From Corticibacter populi (GTDB taxonomy: Bacteria > Pseudomonadota > Gammaproteobacteria > Burkholderiales > Burkholderiaceae_C): a stretch of DNA of 64,000 nucleotides. The notes below the pieces were generated by a model. It made no database searches and was not told the DNA's origin. It worked only from the letters and a program-made list of their open reading frames with translations. Position 1 is the first letter of the stretch. Each line of letters opens with the position of its first letter. The position numbers were made by a program, and so were the translations under genes. The stretch is taken from positions 186,001 through 250,000 of the forward strand of contig NZ_SGWR01000003.1 of NCBI RefSeq assembly GCF_004217315.1, given 5' to 3'. Positions 7,412 through 16,637 of this stretch are shown in pieces.

Positions 7412-10400
7412 ATGGCCACCGAAGACCGCCGCAAGGTACAGATCGAGGCTGAGGTTGACGCGCGCGGTGCGCGCGAAGGCTTTGGCGAGGTCAAGCAGGC
7501 TGGCCGTGAGATGGCCGATGATGTGGCCCAGTCCGGCCGCCGTGCCGCCGAGGGCCTGGGCGCCGTGGGCAAGGGCGCCCGCACGGCAGCCGATGATGTA
7601 GTGGATGCGGGCAAGCGCGGCGGGGCTGGGCTTGACCCGATCCGCAAGTCCTCGGACCAGACGGCTAAGGACATGAGCCGCGCCGAGCGCGCCATGGTCA
7701 ACTCCATCCAGCGGGCCACTGCGGCGCTGCAGTCCGGTGGCAAGGCCGGGGCCGACTACTACGAGATGTTGGCGCGTCAGCGTGGCATCAGCGGCGACAT
7801 CCTCAAGCCCTACATCGAGCAGCTGCGGCAGGCCGAGATTGCCCAGAAGCGCCTGCAGCAGACCACGGCAGGCACAGATGCAGTCCAACGCACCAGCGGC
7901 GGCCTCACTGACAAACAGCTGACGGCCGCCATGCGCGGCGTGCCGGCGCAGTTTACCGACATTGCCGTGAGCCTGGCCGGCGGCCAGAACCCCATGACAG
8001 TGCTGCTGCAGCAGGGTGGCCAGCTCAAGGACATGTTTGGCGGCGTGGGCCAGGCCGCGCGGGCGCTGGGCGGCTACGTCATGGGCTTGGTCAACCCATT
8101 CACGCTTGCGGCTGCGGCCGCTGGCGTGTTGGGCTTGGCTTATTACCAAGGCTCGCAGGAGGCCGACCGGTATAACGAGGCCATCGTGATGAGCGGCAAT
8201 GCTGCCGGCGTGTCGGCCGGCCAGCTCGGCGAGATGGCGCGCGCGCTCGATGCACGTGGCTTTACGCAAGGTGCTGCCGCGGCGGCGCTTGCCAAGGTTG
8301 CGGCCAGCGGCAACATCGCGCGCGACAGCATCCAGCAAGTGGCCGAGGTGGCGCTGCGGCTGGAGCGCGACGCCGGCACCCCGGTCGAGCAGACCGTCAG
8401 GCAGTTTGACGAGCTGGGCAAGTCACCTGTGGAGGCGTCGCTCAAGCTGACCGAGCAATACCGCTACCTGACGGCCGAGGTCTACCAGCAGATCAAGGCC
8501 CTGCAGGACCAGGGCCGCGAGGATGAGGCTGCCGCCCTGGCGCAGCGCACGTATGCCGATGCCATGCAGGGGCGTACCGAGCAGCTTGATCAGCATCTGG
8601 GCATCATCCAGCGCGGTTGGCGCAGCATCACATCTCTGGCCAAGGAGGCCTGGGATGCCATGCTGGACGTGGGGCGCCAGCGCACGCCGCTGGAAAACGC
8701 GCAAGAGGCGGTCGATCGTGCCCAGCAGGCGCTGGATGAGCGCCGCGCGCGCAATGCGTCAATCGGCATCCGCGATGGCAAGGCCACGCAGGAGCTGGAG
8801 CAGCAATTGGCCACCGCCAAGGCGTTTGCGCAAACCATCTCGTCGGTGGATGCTGCTGTGGCAAAGGCCGAGGCCGATCACCGGGCGACGCAGGACGCAG
8901 GCCTTGCTGCGGCCCAGGCGCTGCAGAAGGCCAACGACAGTGCCCTGAGCAAACATGAGCAGATGAATAAGGCGATCAAGGAGTATCGAGACAACATCGA
9001 GAAACTGCGCGCCGCCGACCCGGCCAGCGCGTTGCTGGACCCGAAGAAGATCGACGCTGCGGAAAAAGCCATCCGCGATCGCTACAAAGAGAAAGAAAAG
9101 AGCGGCGGTGGCACGGCAGGCGCGGCGCGCGGGCTCGATCTCTCTGGCATCCAGAACGCCATGCGCGAGGAGCTGGCCATGCTCGCGCAGCACCAGCAGG
9201 CGCTGGAACTGCGCCGGCGAGCAGGGCTGATCGAGGAGGCCGACTACTACGCACAAAAGCGCGCAATGATCGAGCAGGCCACCGGGATCGAGCAGGGCGC
9301 GCTGCAGCAGCAGATCACCCGGCTGGAGTCCGAGAAGGCCAAGGGCAAGGAAGCCATCCAGGTGCAAAAGCAACTGGGCGAGCTGCGAGCCTCGCTGGCC
9401 CTCAAACAGCTTGACGCCGAGAACAAGCTGGCCGCAGCCGACCAGGAGGCCGCTGCCGCTGCCGCCCGGCGCGAGGCGGCCCTGCGCAGCCTGACGAACA
9501 CGCATGAGCGCTACATCGAGCAGCTGGAGCGCACGGCCGGCCGCACCGTGAGCACGGCCTGGATGGGCAGCCGCGATCGGGCGCGTCTGGAGGGCCAGTG
9601 GGCTATTGAGGACCGCTATCTGCAGCAGGAGCGCAGCCTGCAGGATCAGCGGCTGACCAAGGGCAGCGCCTGGACGCCGGAAGATCAGCAGCAGTTTGAC
9701 CTGCGGCTGGAGCAACTGCGCATCGAGCAGCAGCGCGAGATCGAGCTGTACCAGCAGACCTACCGCGAGCTGGACCATCTGCAGTCGCAATGGATGCTGG
9801 GAGCCAAAAAGGGTTTGCAGGATTATGTCGACCAGGCGGCCAATGTCGCCGGGCAGATGGAGGATGCGTTTGCCAACGCGGCCAGCGGCATGGAGGATGC
9901 GCTGGTCAGCTTTGTGACCACGGGCAAGCTGGATTTTCGCTCGTTTGCCGAGAGTGTCATTGCCGACCTGGTGCGCATCCAGGCCCGTGCGGCGCTCTCT
10001 GGATTGTTTGGCAGCATCCTTGGGATGCTTGGGACGTCTGGATCCGGGCAGGTCAGCCAGGCCGCCGGTGGTGGCACCTACAGCTTGGCCAGTGGCAGCA
10101 GCGGGCTGGGGCTCAAGCTCGGCCGCGCCAACGGTGGGCCAGTCGCCGCCGGTGACATGCGGCCCGTCAACGAGCGAGGCACCCCCGAGCTGCTGACCTA
10201 TGGCGGCAAGCAGTATCTGATGATGGGGCAAACCGGTGGCCATGTGACGCCACTGGACGGCCGCGCGGGGCGTGGCCTGGCATCGGCGGGGGGTATGACG
10301 CTCGTGGTCAATGCGCGCAATCACATCGACTCGCGCACCGACCGCGCCGACGTGGAGCAGAGCATCTATCGCGGCATGACACTGGCCGTCGAGGAGGCCC

Positions 10401-10441
10401 AGGCGCAGATGCAGTACAAGATGAGCCGAGGGATGGCATGA
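7412..10441 (+). CDS. Tail tape measure protein
   Basis: A protein of 1009 residues, the longest in the phage region, placed directly after the tail chaperones. It sets tail length and passes DNA and itself to the host at infection. Long helical, Ala/Gln/Glu/Arg-rich stretches dominate. A hydrophobic segment at about residues 219 to 248 (VNPFTLAAAAAGVLGLAYY) is typical of the membrane-insertion part of lambda gpH-like proteins, and the C-terminus has the small Gly/Ser region common in TMP-C domains. The ATG at 7412 is preferred over a TTG at 7397 because TGAGG lies just upstream. It overlaps the next gene by 4 bp. Confidence 0.93.
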   Translation: MATEDRRKVQIEAEVDARGAREGFGEVKQAGREMADDVAQSGRRAAEGLGAVGKGARTAADDVVDAGKRGGAGLDPIRKSSDQTAKDMSRAERAMVNSIQRATAALQSGGKAGADYYEMLARQRGISGDILKPYIEQLRQAEIAQKRLQQTTAGTDAVQRTSGGLTDKQLTAAMRGVPAQFTDIAVSLAGGQNPMTVLLQQGGQLKDMFGGVGQAARALGGYVMGLVNPFTLAAAAAGVLGLAYYQGSQEADRYNEAIVMSGNAAGVSAGQLGEMARALDARGFTQGAAAAALAKVAASGNIARDSIQQVAEVALRLERDAGTPVEQTVRQFDELGKSPVEASLKLTEQYRYLTAEVYQQIKALQDQGREDEAAALAQRTYADAMQGRTEQLDQHLGIIQRGWRSITSLAKEAWDAMLDVGRQRTPLENAQEAVDRAQQALDERRARNASIGIRDGKATQELEQQLATAKAFAQTISSVDAAVAKAEADHRATQDAGLAAAQALQKANDSALSKHEQMNKAIKEYRDNIEKLRAADPASALLDPKKIDAAEKAIRDRYKEKEKSGGGTAGAARGLDLSGIQNAMREELAMLAQHQQALELRRRAGLIEEADYYAQKRAMIEQATGIEQGALQQQITRLESEKAKGKEAIQVQKQLGELRASLALKQLDAENKLAAADQEAAAAAARREAALRSLTNTHERYIEQLERTAGRTVSTAWMGSRDRARLEGQWAIEDRYLQQERSLQDQRLTKGSAWTPEDQQQFDLRLEQLRIEQQREIELYQQTYRELDHLQSQWMLGAKKGLQDYVDQAANVAGQMEDAFANAASGMEDALVSFVTTGKLDFRSFAESVIADLVRIQARAALSGLFGSILGMLGTSGSGQVSQAAGGGTYSLASGSSGLGLKLGRANGGPVAAGDMRPVNERGTPELLTYGGKQYLMMGQTGGHVTPLDGRAGRGLASAGGMTLVVNARNHIDSRTDRADVEQSIYRGMTLAVEEAQAQMQYKMSRGMA

Positions 10442-11562
10442 CGCAAAAAACGATCGACTGGCCTGCCGACCTGCACCTGCGGCCCAGCGCGCAGGAGTGG
10501 TGGTTGGAGCAGCCCTCGGTGGCATCCACCAGCCAGTTTTCCGGTGCCACGGTGCAAGCGCTGATCGGCCCGCCTCGGTGGGCATTTTCGATGGATCTGG
10601 CCGATGCGCCGGCGCACCGGCTGCCGCACATCGAATCCACACTGCGAAAGCTGCGCAACGGCCTCAACCTGCTGCGCATTGGCGACCTGCGGCGCATGGG
10701 CCGGGGCACCTTGCTGCCCACCCTGGGCGGGCGCAACCTGCTCAACCTGCTGCCCTGGTCCGGCCGGTGGCTGAGCTGGGGCCGGGTGGGGCCTGCGCCG
10801 GTGCAGATCAGCGTCGACGAGCTGACGGCCGACTATGCCAGCAACTGGTACATGCAGACGGCCGAGCCACTGCGCCCCGGTCTGGTCTACGTGCTCGCGG
10901 TGGAGCTGGAGGCGGCCGCCTCGGCCCATGTTGCGCTGGCCTTGGGCAGCGGGCCGCTGGCCGATGGCCTGGGTGTGGTGTTTGACGCAGCCACCGGCGC
11001 CGTGGTCAGCCAATACGGCGCGGTGCTGGCCAGCGGCAGTGTGCAGCAGGCCGGGCGGTGGCGCTGCTGGCTCAAGCTCCAGCCCACGGCGGTCGCGCCG
11101 GCCCTGGTGCAGGTGTATGCACTGTTGCCGGCGGCAGGCACGGTGCAGGCGCGCATGCGGAGGCCGCTGTTGGGCCTGGCGCTGGGCGACCTGCCGCCGG
11201 CGTATGTCGAGACCGAGGACGCAGCTGCATGGGGCGACCTCACGCCGGTGGTTGATGGCGCGGACCAGAGCGGCGACGTGCTGGCTACGCGCGGCTGGCC
11301 TGCCGGTACACCGCTGCGCGCTGGCCACTGGGTTGCCTACGGCGACGGCATGCACCAACTCCTCGATGACGTGACGCCCGATGCCGATGGCCGCGCCGAG
11401 CTGTGGATTGAGCCGCCCATTCGGCGTAGCCCGGCCGATGGCACGGCCATCACCGTGCGGGGCGTCACGGGGCTGTTCCGGCTGCAGGCAGGGCCACGCA
11501 TGCGGCAGGAAAAGATGCTGGTCAAGGGCCAGACGTTGACCTTTATCGAGGAGCTGCAATGA
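10438..11562 (+). CDS. Phage minor tail protein, probable distal tail component
   Basis: A 374-residue protein that I recognise only by position, as the gene directly after the tape measure, where lambda gpM and other distal tail proteins lie. It begins with DWPADLHLRPSAQEWWLEQP, continues with a domain rich in Trp, Leu and Gly, and carries a central beta-rich region (about residues 125 to 260) that could be a carbohydrate-binding-like module. Start and stop both overlap neighbours by 4 bp (ATGA), so it belongs to a tight operon. A role in the tail tip is inferred. Confidence 0.65.
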   Translation: MTQKTIDWPADLHLRPSAQEWWLEQPSVASTSQFSGATVQALIGPPRWAFSMDLADAPAHRLPHIESTLRKLRNGLNLLRIGDLRRMGRGTLLPTLGGRNLLNLLPWSGRWLSWGRVGPAPVQISVDELTADYASNWYMQTAEPLRPGLVYVLAVELEAAASAHVALALGSGPLADGLGVVFDAATGAVVSQYGAVLASGSVQQAGRWRCWLKLQPTAVAPALVQVYALLPAAGTVQARMRRPLLGLALGDLPPAYVETEDAAAWGDLTPVVDGADQSGDVLATRGWPAGTPLRAGHWVAYGDGMHQLLDDVTPDADGRAELWIEPPIRRSPADGTAITVRGVTGLFRLQAGPRMRQEKMLVKGQTLTFIEELQ

Positions 11563-12146
11563 CGCTGACAACCGCGCAGCAAAACCAGTTGCGGCAGCCC
11601 GTCTATGGCGCTGCCGTGCTGTGTGAGCTGCATTTTGCTGACGGCATCCAGCGCTACACGAGCTGGGGCCATGATCTGCGCATCGGCGGGCAGGACTGGG
11701 TAGCGGTGCCGCCAAAGGTGATCAGCATTTCGACCGTGCAGGAGGCCGAGGCGCTGGAATACCCGGCCATGGACATCGGCCTGGCCATCCCGGATCCGGA
11801 CATGCTGGAACTGCTGCGCGGCTCCGAGAAAACCTACCGTGGCCGGCTGATGCGGCTTTACCTCGTCGTGATGGATGACGCGCTGCGCGTCGTGGACGAG
11901 CCGCAACTGTTGCATGTGGCTGTGATGGACCAGTTGCAGGTCAACACCGGCAACGGCGCCGATGACCAGGGCTCCCTGAGCATGCGCTGTGAGCAGCCGG
12001 GAAAGGACAGCCGCAACGCGATGAGCCAGCGTCTGACGGCCCAGCAGCACGTCCGCAAACACCCAGGCGATACGGGCCTGGCTCGCTTGGCCGAAATTGC
12101 AGGAGGGCCACAAACATGGCTGACACGACGATTCCAGCAGCGTTGA
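11559..12146 (+). CDS. Phage minor tail protein, gpL- or DUF2163-like
   Basis: A 195-residue protein between the presumed distal tail gene and an NlpC/P60-like gene, the place of lambda gpL. Segments LCELHFADGIQRYTSWGHDL and QDWVAVPPKVISISTVQEAE resemble the N-terminal part of DUF2163/minor tail proteins that form the hub at the tail tip. No catalytic motif is visible. The gene starts at an ATGA overlap and its last 31 bp overlap the next gene, which is longer than usual for this operon. Confidence 0.62.
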   Translation: MTLTTAQQNQLRQPVYGAAVLCELHFADGIQRYTSWGHDLRIGGQDWVAVPPKVISISTVQEAEALEYPAMDIGLAIPDPDMLELLRGSEKTYRGRLMRLYLVVMDDALRVVDEPQLLHVAVMDQLQVNTGNGADDQGSLSMRCEQPGKDSRNAMSQRLTAQQHVRKHPGDTGLARLAEIAGGPQTWLTRRFQQR

Positions 12147-12568
12147 GCGCGATGCCGGCGCGTCTGCCCGATTGGGAGCTGCGGCTGGCAGGGTTGATTG
12201 CCCAGCGCTTGCCAGTGCCCTTTTCCTGGGGCGATAACGACTGCGTGCTGTTTGCCGCTGATTGTGTTGCCGCCCTGCACGGCGGCGACCCTGCCGGCGC
12301 GTGGCGCGGGCAGTGGCATGACGAATCAACGGCCATTCGTGCCCTGGCCCGCCAGGGTGGCCTGCAGGCGGCCGTGCAGGCGCATGCGGCCGCAATGGGT
12401 TGGCCCGAGGTGCCGCCGCTCTTTGCGCAGCGCGGCGACCTGGTGCTGCACCGTCGAGACGGCGCCGATGCGCTGGCGGTCTGCACTGGTCCGGCCCTGG
12501 CGGCGCCGTCCGAGGGTGGGCTGCTGTTTTTTGGATTGGATCATGGGGTGGTGGCATGGCGGGTGTGA
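12116..12568 (+). CDS. NlpC/P60-like tail protein (DUF6950-like)
   Basis: A 150-residue protein with the mark of the NlpC/P60 superfamily: a cysteine at about residue 43 in WGDNDCVLFAADCVAALHG and a possible histidine in FFGLDHGVVAW. Related tail proteins (lambda gpK) are thought to cut the peptidoglycan peptide during DNA entry. Position before the gpJ-like gene agrees. The acidic residue after the cysteine and the general pattern fit DUF6950; enzyme activity is inferred and the triad is not certain. Confidence 0.68.
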   Translation: MADTTIPAALSAMPARLPDWELRLAGLIAQRLPVPFSWGDNDCVLFAADCVAALHGGDPAGAWRGQWHDESTAIRALARQGGLQAAVQAHAAAMGWPEVPPLFAQRGDLVLHRRDGADALAVCTGPALAAPSEGGLLFFGLDHGVVAWRV

Positions 12569-14880
12569 GAGTCAAGATGCGGCGGCTGTGCGCAGCCCTG
12601 GCGCTGGCCGGTGTGTGCACCTCGGCCGCGGCCGCGCCGGCCGTGGCGGCCGTGGCGGCGGCTTGGACCAGCGCTGCGGCTGCGCTGGGTACAGTCGCTT
12701 TTGCGGGTATTACCTATGGGGCGCTGGTTAAAGGGGCTCTTTTGCTTGGCTATGCCGCGCATCAGCGGCAAAAAGCCAAGCGCGAGGCGCGCCGGTTGCG
12801 CGATGCTTACAACGCGAGTCTGACCGATCGCAACGTCACCGTGGCCGAGGCTGCTCCGGCGGTGCGGCACATCTATGGCCGCGCCACCGTGGGTGGTGCT
12901 GTCGTGGCGCTTTTCACGCGCGGCGACCGCGACCAGTACAAAGACGTTGTGATCATCTGGGCTGGCCACGAGTGCGATGCGATCGAGGACGTGCTGCTGG
13001 CCGGCGAGTCGCTGCAGCTCGATGCCAACGGCTACGCCCAGGCAGATAAGTGGGTCCAGCGTGAGACGGTCAACCGCAGCACGAGCCGCGTGGTGTCGCC
13101 TACCGGCACGATCTTGGTGACGGCCGAGGCTACGTCGATCAAGGCGGTCTCGCGTAGCGAGGGCGCCGGAGAGGGGGAGACCACGATTCTGCTGCCGGCT
13201 GCGGCATACACGTATGCCGATGGCCTGATCACCATCACGGATCCTGTCGAGGTGGCGCGCTGGGCCGGCAAAACGGCGTGGGTCAACTACAGCCATGGCC
13301 TCGTCTCCTCGCAAGTGCGCGTGCGGCACTTCCTGGGTGCGGCCGGCCAGCAGGCCGATGCCCAGCTCATTGCCGACACGGCGGGCCTCAGCGGCGCCTG
13401 GAGCGCATCCGATCGGTTGGATGGGCTGTGCGGCTCCATCTTTACCCTTGATCTCAACAACACCGAGCTGCAGTCCGGCCTGCCACAATTCACCGCGCGG
13501 CTACGGGGCAAAAAGGTGTTGGATCCGCGGTCTGGCACTGTCGGCTGGTCGGACAACTCGGCCCTGTGCGTCTACGACTTTTTGCGTGCCGCGGAATACG
13601 GCAAAGGCGTGCTGCCCGAGCAGGTCGAGGGCGTGATTGCGGCCGCCAATGCGAGCGATGAGCTGATCACAGTCGAGATCGACGGCACGTCCGTTGCCGT
13701 GCCGCGCTACACCTGCAATGGCTCGTGGGACAGCACGGAGGATCCGGATAACGTGCTGGAGGACTTGTGCGGCTCGATGGCCGGGTTTGCCGTGCCGGGC
13801 GGCGTGTGGCGTGTCGAGGCGGGCGTGTTCGGATCGCCGGTCCTCGTGCTCGATGATGACCTTGCCGCCGGCAGCATCGCTATGGTGCCGGCGCCCAGCC
13901 GTGCGGATGCGTGGAACGGTGTCAAGGGTCAGTACATCGACCCGGCTCAGTACAACCAGGCCGTCGACTTTGAGCCGCACCAGGTTGATCAGTACGTCGA
14001 GGATGATGGCGGTGAGGTCTGGGGCACGCTCAACCTGCCGTTCACCGATTCCGGCTGGCGTGCCCGCACGCTGGCCGCAATCTCGCTGGAGCAAAGCCGC
14101 GCGCGCACCCTTGAGTGGACGGGCACGGCTGCATGCCTGCGCGCCCAGGCGGGCAACTGGGTTGTGGTCAACAACAGGTTGCTGGGGCTCGATGGCAGCA
14201 CATTCCGCGTCTCGCGGCGCACGTTTGATCCGGTCAAGCAGCAGGTCAAGCTGGTGCTGCGCGAGGGCCGCCCCAGCGACTATGCCAGCGTGAGCAACGT
14301 AGTGCAGCCCAATCCCGGTGTGCCATCCGATGTGACCTACCGCGTCACGCCTCCCAGCGGCCTGGTGCTGACCAGCCCTGCGGCCGGGCAGATTCGGATC
14401 CAGGTCGATCCCTCGCCTGACGTGCGAGTCACAGATGGTGGCCAGTTGTTGATCCAGATCCGGACCACCGATAGTGACACCTGGATCAGCGCTGTGCCCG
14501 CTGCGGGCAGTGGCACGGGGCAGACCATCACCGGCCTGCCGCGCGGACTCTACATCGTGCAGGTCGATTGGCAGGCCAACACCGGCCAGCAGTCTGGTCA
14601 ATGGCTCGCGGAGGTGGTCGAGGTCACCCAGGGTGCTTATGCCGGCAGCGGTGACGTGGAGCAGGCCATCAACGAGGCCATCGTCGGCAAGGCCGATGCG
14701 CACAACCCTGTTTTTTCGGGCGTGGTTGGCCTGCCGGAGTACGAGCTGGCCGAGCTGCCCGATGCCATCGAGCCGGAGCACAAAGCCATCCTAGTCATCA
14801 ACAGCGCGGCCGGCCCGGCGCTGTGCATCAGCGATGGTGCCGAATGGATCAGCCAGATCACAGGCACGGCCGTCGCCTGA
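12556..14880 (+). CDS. Tail tip / host specificity protein, gpJ-like
   Basis: A 774-residue protein in the position of lambda gpJ. The N-terminus carries a hydrophobic alanine-rich stretch (residues 8 to 58), common in tail tip proteins from this group. The middle contains a hub-type domain with RHIYGRATVGGAVVALFTRG and VVIIWAGHECDAIEDVLLAG. The last third (from about residue 590, NPGVPSDVTYRVTPPSG) looks like a fibronectin type III-like domain. It is shorter than lambda gpJ. The ATG at 12556 overlaps the preceding gene by 13 bp; the frame stays open further upstream without a better start. Confidence 0.82.
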   Translation: MAGVRVKMRRLCAALALAGVCTSAAAAPAVAAVAAAWTSAAAALGTVAFAGITYGALVKGALLLGYAAHQRQKAKREARRLRDAYNASLTDRNVTVAEAAPAVRHIYGRATVGGAVVALFTRGDRDQYKDVVIIWAGHECDAIEDVLLAGESLQLDANGYAQADKWVQRETVNRSTSRVVSPTGTILVTAEATSIKAVSRSEGAGEGETTILLPAAAYTYADGLITITDPVEVARWAGKTAWVNYSHGLVSSQVRVRHFLGAAGQQADAQLIADTAGLSGAWSASDRLDGLCGSIFTLDLNNTELQSGLPQFTARLRGKKVLDPRSGTVGWSDNSALCVYDFLRAAEYGKGVLPEQVEGVIAAANASDELITVEIDGTSVAVPRYTCNGSWDSTEDPDNVLEDLCGSMAGFAVPGGVWRVEAGVFGSPVLVLDDDLAAGSIAMVPAPSRADAWNGVKGQYIDPAQYNQAVDFEPHQVDQYVEDDGGEVWGTLNLPFTDSGWRARTLAAISLEQSRARTLEWTGTAACLRAQAGNWVVVNNRLLGLDGSTFRVSRRTFDPVKQQVKLVLREGRPSDYASVSNVVQPNPGVPSDVTYRVTPPSGLVLTSPAAGQIRIQVDPSPDVRVTDGGQLLIQIRTTDSDTWISAVPAAGSGTGQTITGLPRGLYIVQVDWQANTGQQSGQWLAEVVEVTQGAYAGSGDVEQAINEAIVGKADAHNPVFSGVVGLPEYELAELPDAIEPEHKAILVINSAAGPALCISDGAEWISQITGTAVA

Positions 14881-14901
14881 CGCCCTGCCACTTCTTCAAC
14901 C

Positions 14902-14924
14902 AACCGCCTCCGGGCGGTTTTTTT
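14902..14924 (+). terminator. Intrinsic terminator after the tail tip gene
   Basis: Seven-base-pair stem AACCGCC/GGCGGTT with a TCCG loop and a run of seven T. It stands between the gpJ-like gene and the receptor-binding gene, so readthrough or a separate promoter is needed downstream. Confidence 0.78.
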
Positions 14925-14938
14925 ATGCGTGCACACAT

Positions 14939-15019
14939 ATGGACAACACGACATTTTTCCCACTGCTCCAGACCCAGGTTGAGCTCGCCCGGATCGTTGC
15001 ACGGAGGGCCGCAGCATGA
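14939..15019 (+). CDS. Possible 26-residue peptide coupled to the tail fibre gene
   Basis: An ATG at 14939 opens a 26-codon frame (MDNTTFFPLLQTQVELARIV and so on) that ends in an ATGA overlap with the start of the SGNH tail protein. It lies in the only gap of the tail module and may serve translational coupling. There is no clear ribosome binding site. It may equally be chance. Confidence 0.35.
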   Translation: MDNTTFFPLLQTQVELARIVARRAAA

Positions 15020-16635
15020 CCGACATCACGAACCAGGCGACCGTCGAGGCCGTCAATAAGCTGATCGCGCAGCTGCAGCAGGCCGTTAATGATGGGCTGC
15101 TGACGCTGCAGGCTGCTGCCAGTGCGCGGGTGTTTTACACGCGAGAAGAAATGGATGCTGTGGCGCCCGAGGCCGAGCAGTGGGCGGTGCTCATTGCGGG
15201 GTCGGATATGGGGTATTACAACGAGCAGGGCGGGGCCTGGGTCTGGTCGGATCTGCAGCCGGCCACGGCATCGCAGCTCGCTGGGATCGCAACAAAGGTC
15301 CAATCAAAGGTCGAATTTTTTCCGTTCGGGCATGTCGGTCGCCAGGTGCCAGTCTGGTTCGAGAATGGGGATCTCGCGGCGCGCGGTATGGCACCTGCGT
15401 TGCGCCGCATCGCAGTGCAGGATGTCGCTGGACGCTTGGATGTCTCGCCAGCGATGGTGCCGCTGGGCCGATTCGGGCGTGATGTGTGGGCGTGGCTGGA
15501 GCCGGGTGGCGTTAATTTCTCGGGCGTCTCTGCCGGTCTCGTCGCTCAAATCGCCGCGCAGTTGCCGCAGCCTGAGCCAACCGTCATACCCATCGCCAGC
15601 GATGGCCGCTCGCTCTGGCGGTTGCGCGCAAAGCAGGGTCTGCTGCGCGCTGGTGTGCCATCGACGAGGCTCCGGGTCGGTTTTACTGGAGACTCATGGA
15701 CTGAGCTATATCACATCCCTGGAGCCATGCGCATGCTATTGGGCGAGGTCTACGGTATCGCCGGTGACGGATTTCTCAACGTCAATGCGGGTAATTCGAT
15801 TGCCGATTCTGTGGTGAGCTGGTCGGCAGGCTGGACGCTTGTCGATGGGAGCACGACGACTAATTTCCCGTATGGAGCGGCTCAGGACGGGCACTGTCGT
15901 TACACAGCTGACACGACAGCGACGATTAATATCACTAATTGCCGTGCAACCGATGTCCAGATCATGTATTTCAATTTCGGTGGCACTTTCAGCTATCGCG
16001 TTGACGGCGGTGCATGGGTCGATGTCGTATGCACTGATGACGGCAGTTTCGGGCACGTTGATATATCCGGCCTGGCCGATGTTGCGCACACGATCAACAT
16101 CAACACGGCATCTAATTCCGGTGTCGTTTCCATTGTGGGTTTTAACGTGACGCGGGCGGAGGCCAGTGGCGTCGAGGTGCATCGCATGGGCAACGGTGGC
16201 CTGCGTGGTCCCAACCTGCTGGGGTTTGCTCAGTACATTGAGCAACCCGCAGCGCTGCTCGATCTGGACGCGCTGGTCGTGTTCCTCGGCACCAACGATT
16301 ACCGCGCATCGAGTTCGACCCCCGAGGTCTATGCGGAGGCGCTGGCTGCGTTGATCGATGCGTACCGCGCAGCATCTCCGGACATTGGGATCATCCTTTG
16401 TGCGCCGATGGACACAAACGGTGTCGCCGTCCATCCGCTGTCCGCATACCGCGATGCGGCATACCAAGTCGCCCGCGACAAGAGCACCGAGTTTTTGGAT
16501 TTGTACGACATGTGGCCGAGCTGGACTGCTGGCAATGCCCTTGGTCTGTGGCGCGACAACCTGCACGTCAACGAGCCGGGGGCTGCCATCGTCTGCAAAA
16601 CCCTCAACGATCAATTTTTCAAAGCGGGAGCTTAA
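15016..16635 (+). CDS. Receptor-binding tail protein with SGNH/GDSL esterase domain
   Basis: A 539-residue protein. The N-terminal 100 residues are helical and charged, as in proteins docking to the tail tip. From about residue 215 an SGNH hydrolase domain follows, with all the blocks visible: GDSW (Ser227) in block I, GTND (Asn427) in block III and DNLH (Asp514, His517) in block V. Such domains in phage tails remove acetyl groups from surface polysaccharides during adsorption; that substrate is inferred. A beta-rich insert lies between blocks I and III. Ribosome binding site GGAGGG lies 8 bases before the ATG. Confidence 0.85.
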   Translation: MTDITNQATVEAVNKLIAQLQQAVNDGLLTLQAAASARVFYTREEMDAVAPEAEQWAVLIAGSDMGYYNEQGGAWVWSDLQPATASQLAGIATKVQSKVEFFPFGHVGRQVPVWFENGDLAARGMAPALRRIAVQDVAGRLDVSPAMVPLGRFGRDVWAWLEPGGVNFSGVSAGLVAQIAAQLPQPEPTVIPIASDGRSLWRLRAKQGLLRAGVPSTRLRVGFTGDSWTELYHIPGAMRMLLGEVYGIAGDGFLNVNAGNSIADSVVSWSAGWTLVDGSTTTNFPYGAAQDGHCRYTADTTATINITNCRATDVQIMYFNFGGTFSYRVDGGAWVDVVCTDDGSFGHVDISGLADVAHTININTASNSGVVSIVGFNVTRAEASGVEVHRMGNGGLRGPNLLGFAQYIEQPAALLDLDALVVFLGTNDYRASSSTPEVYAEALAALIDAYRAASPDIGIILCAPMDTNGVAVHPLSAYRDAAYQVARDKSTEFLDLYDMWPSWTAGNALGLWRDNLHVNEPGAAIVCKTLNDQFFKAGA

Positions 16636-16637
16636 CA

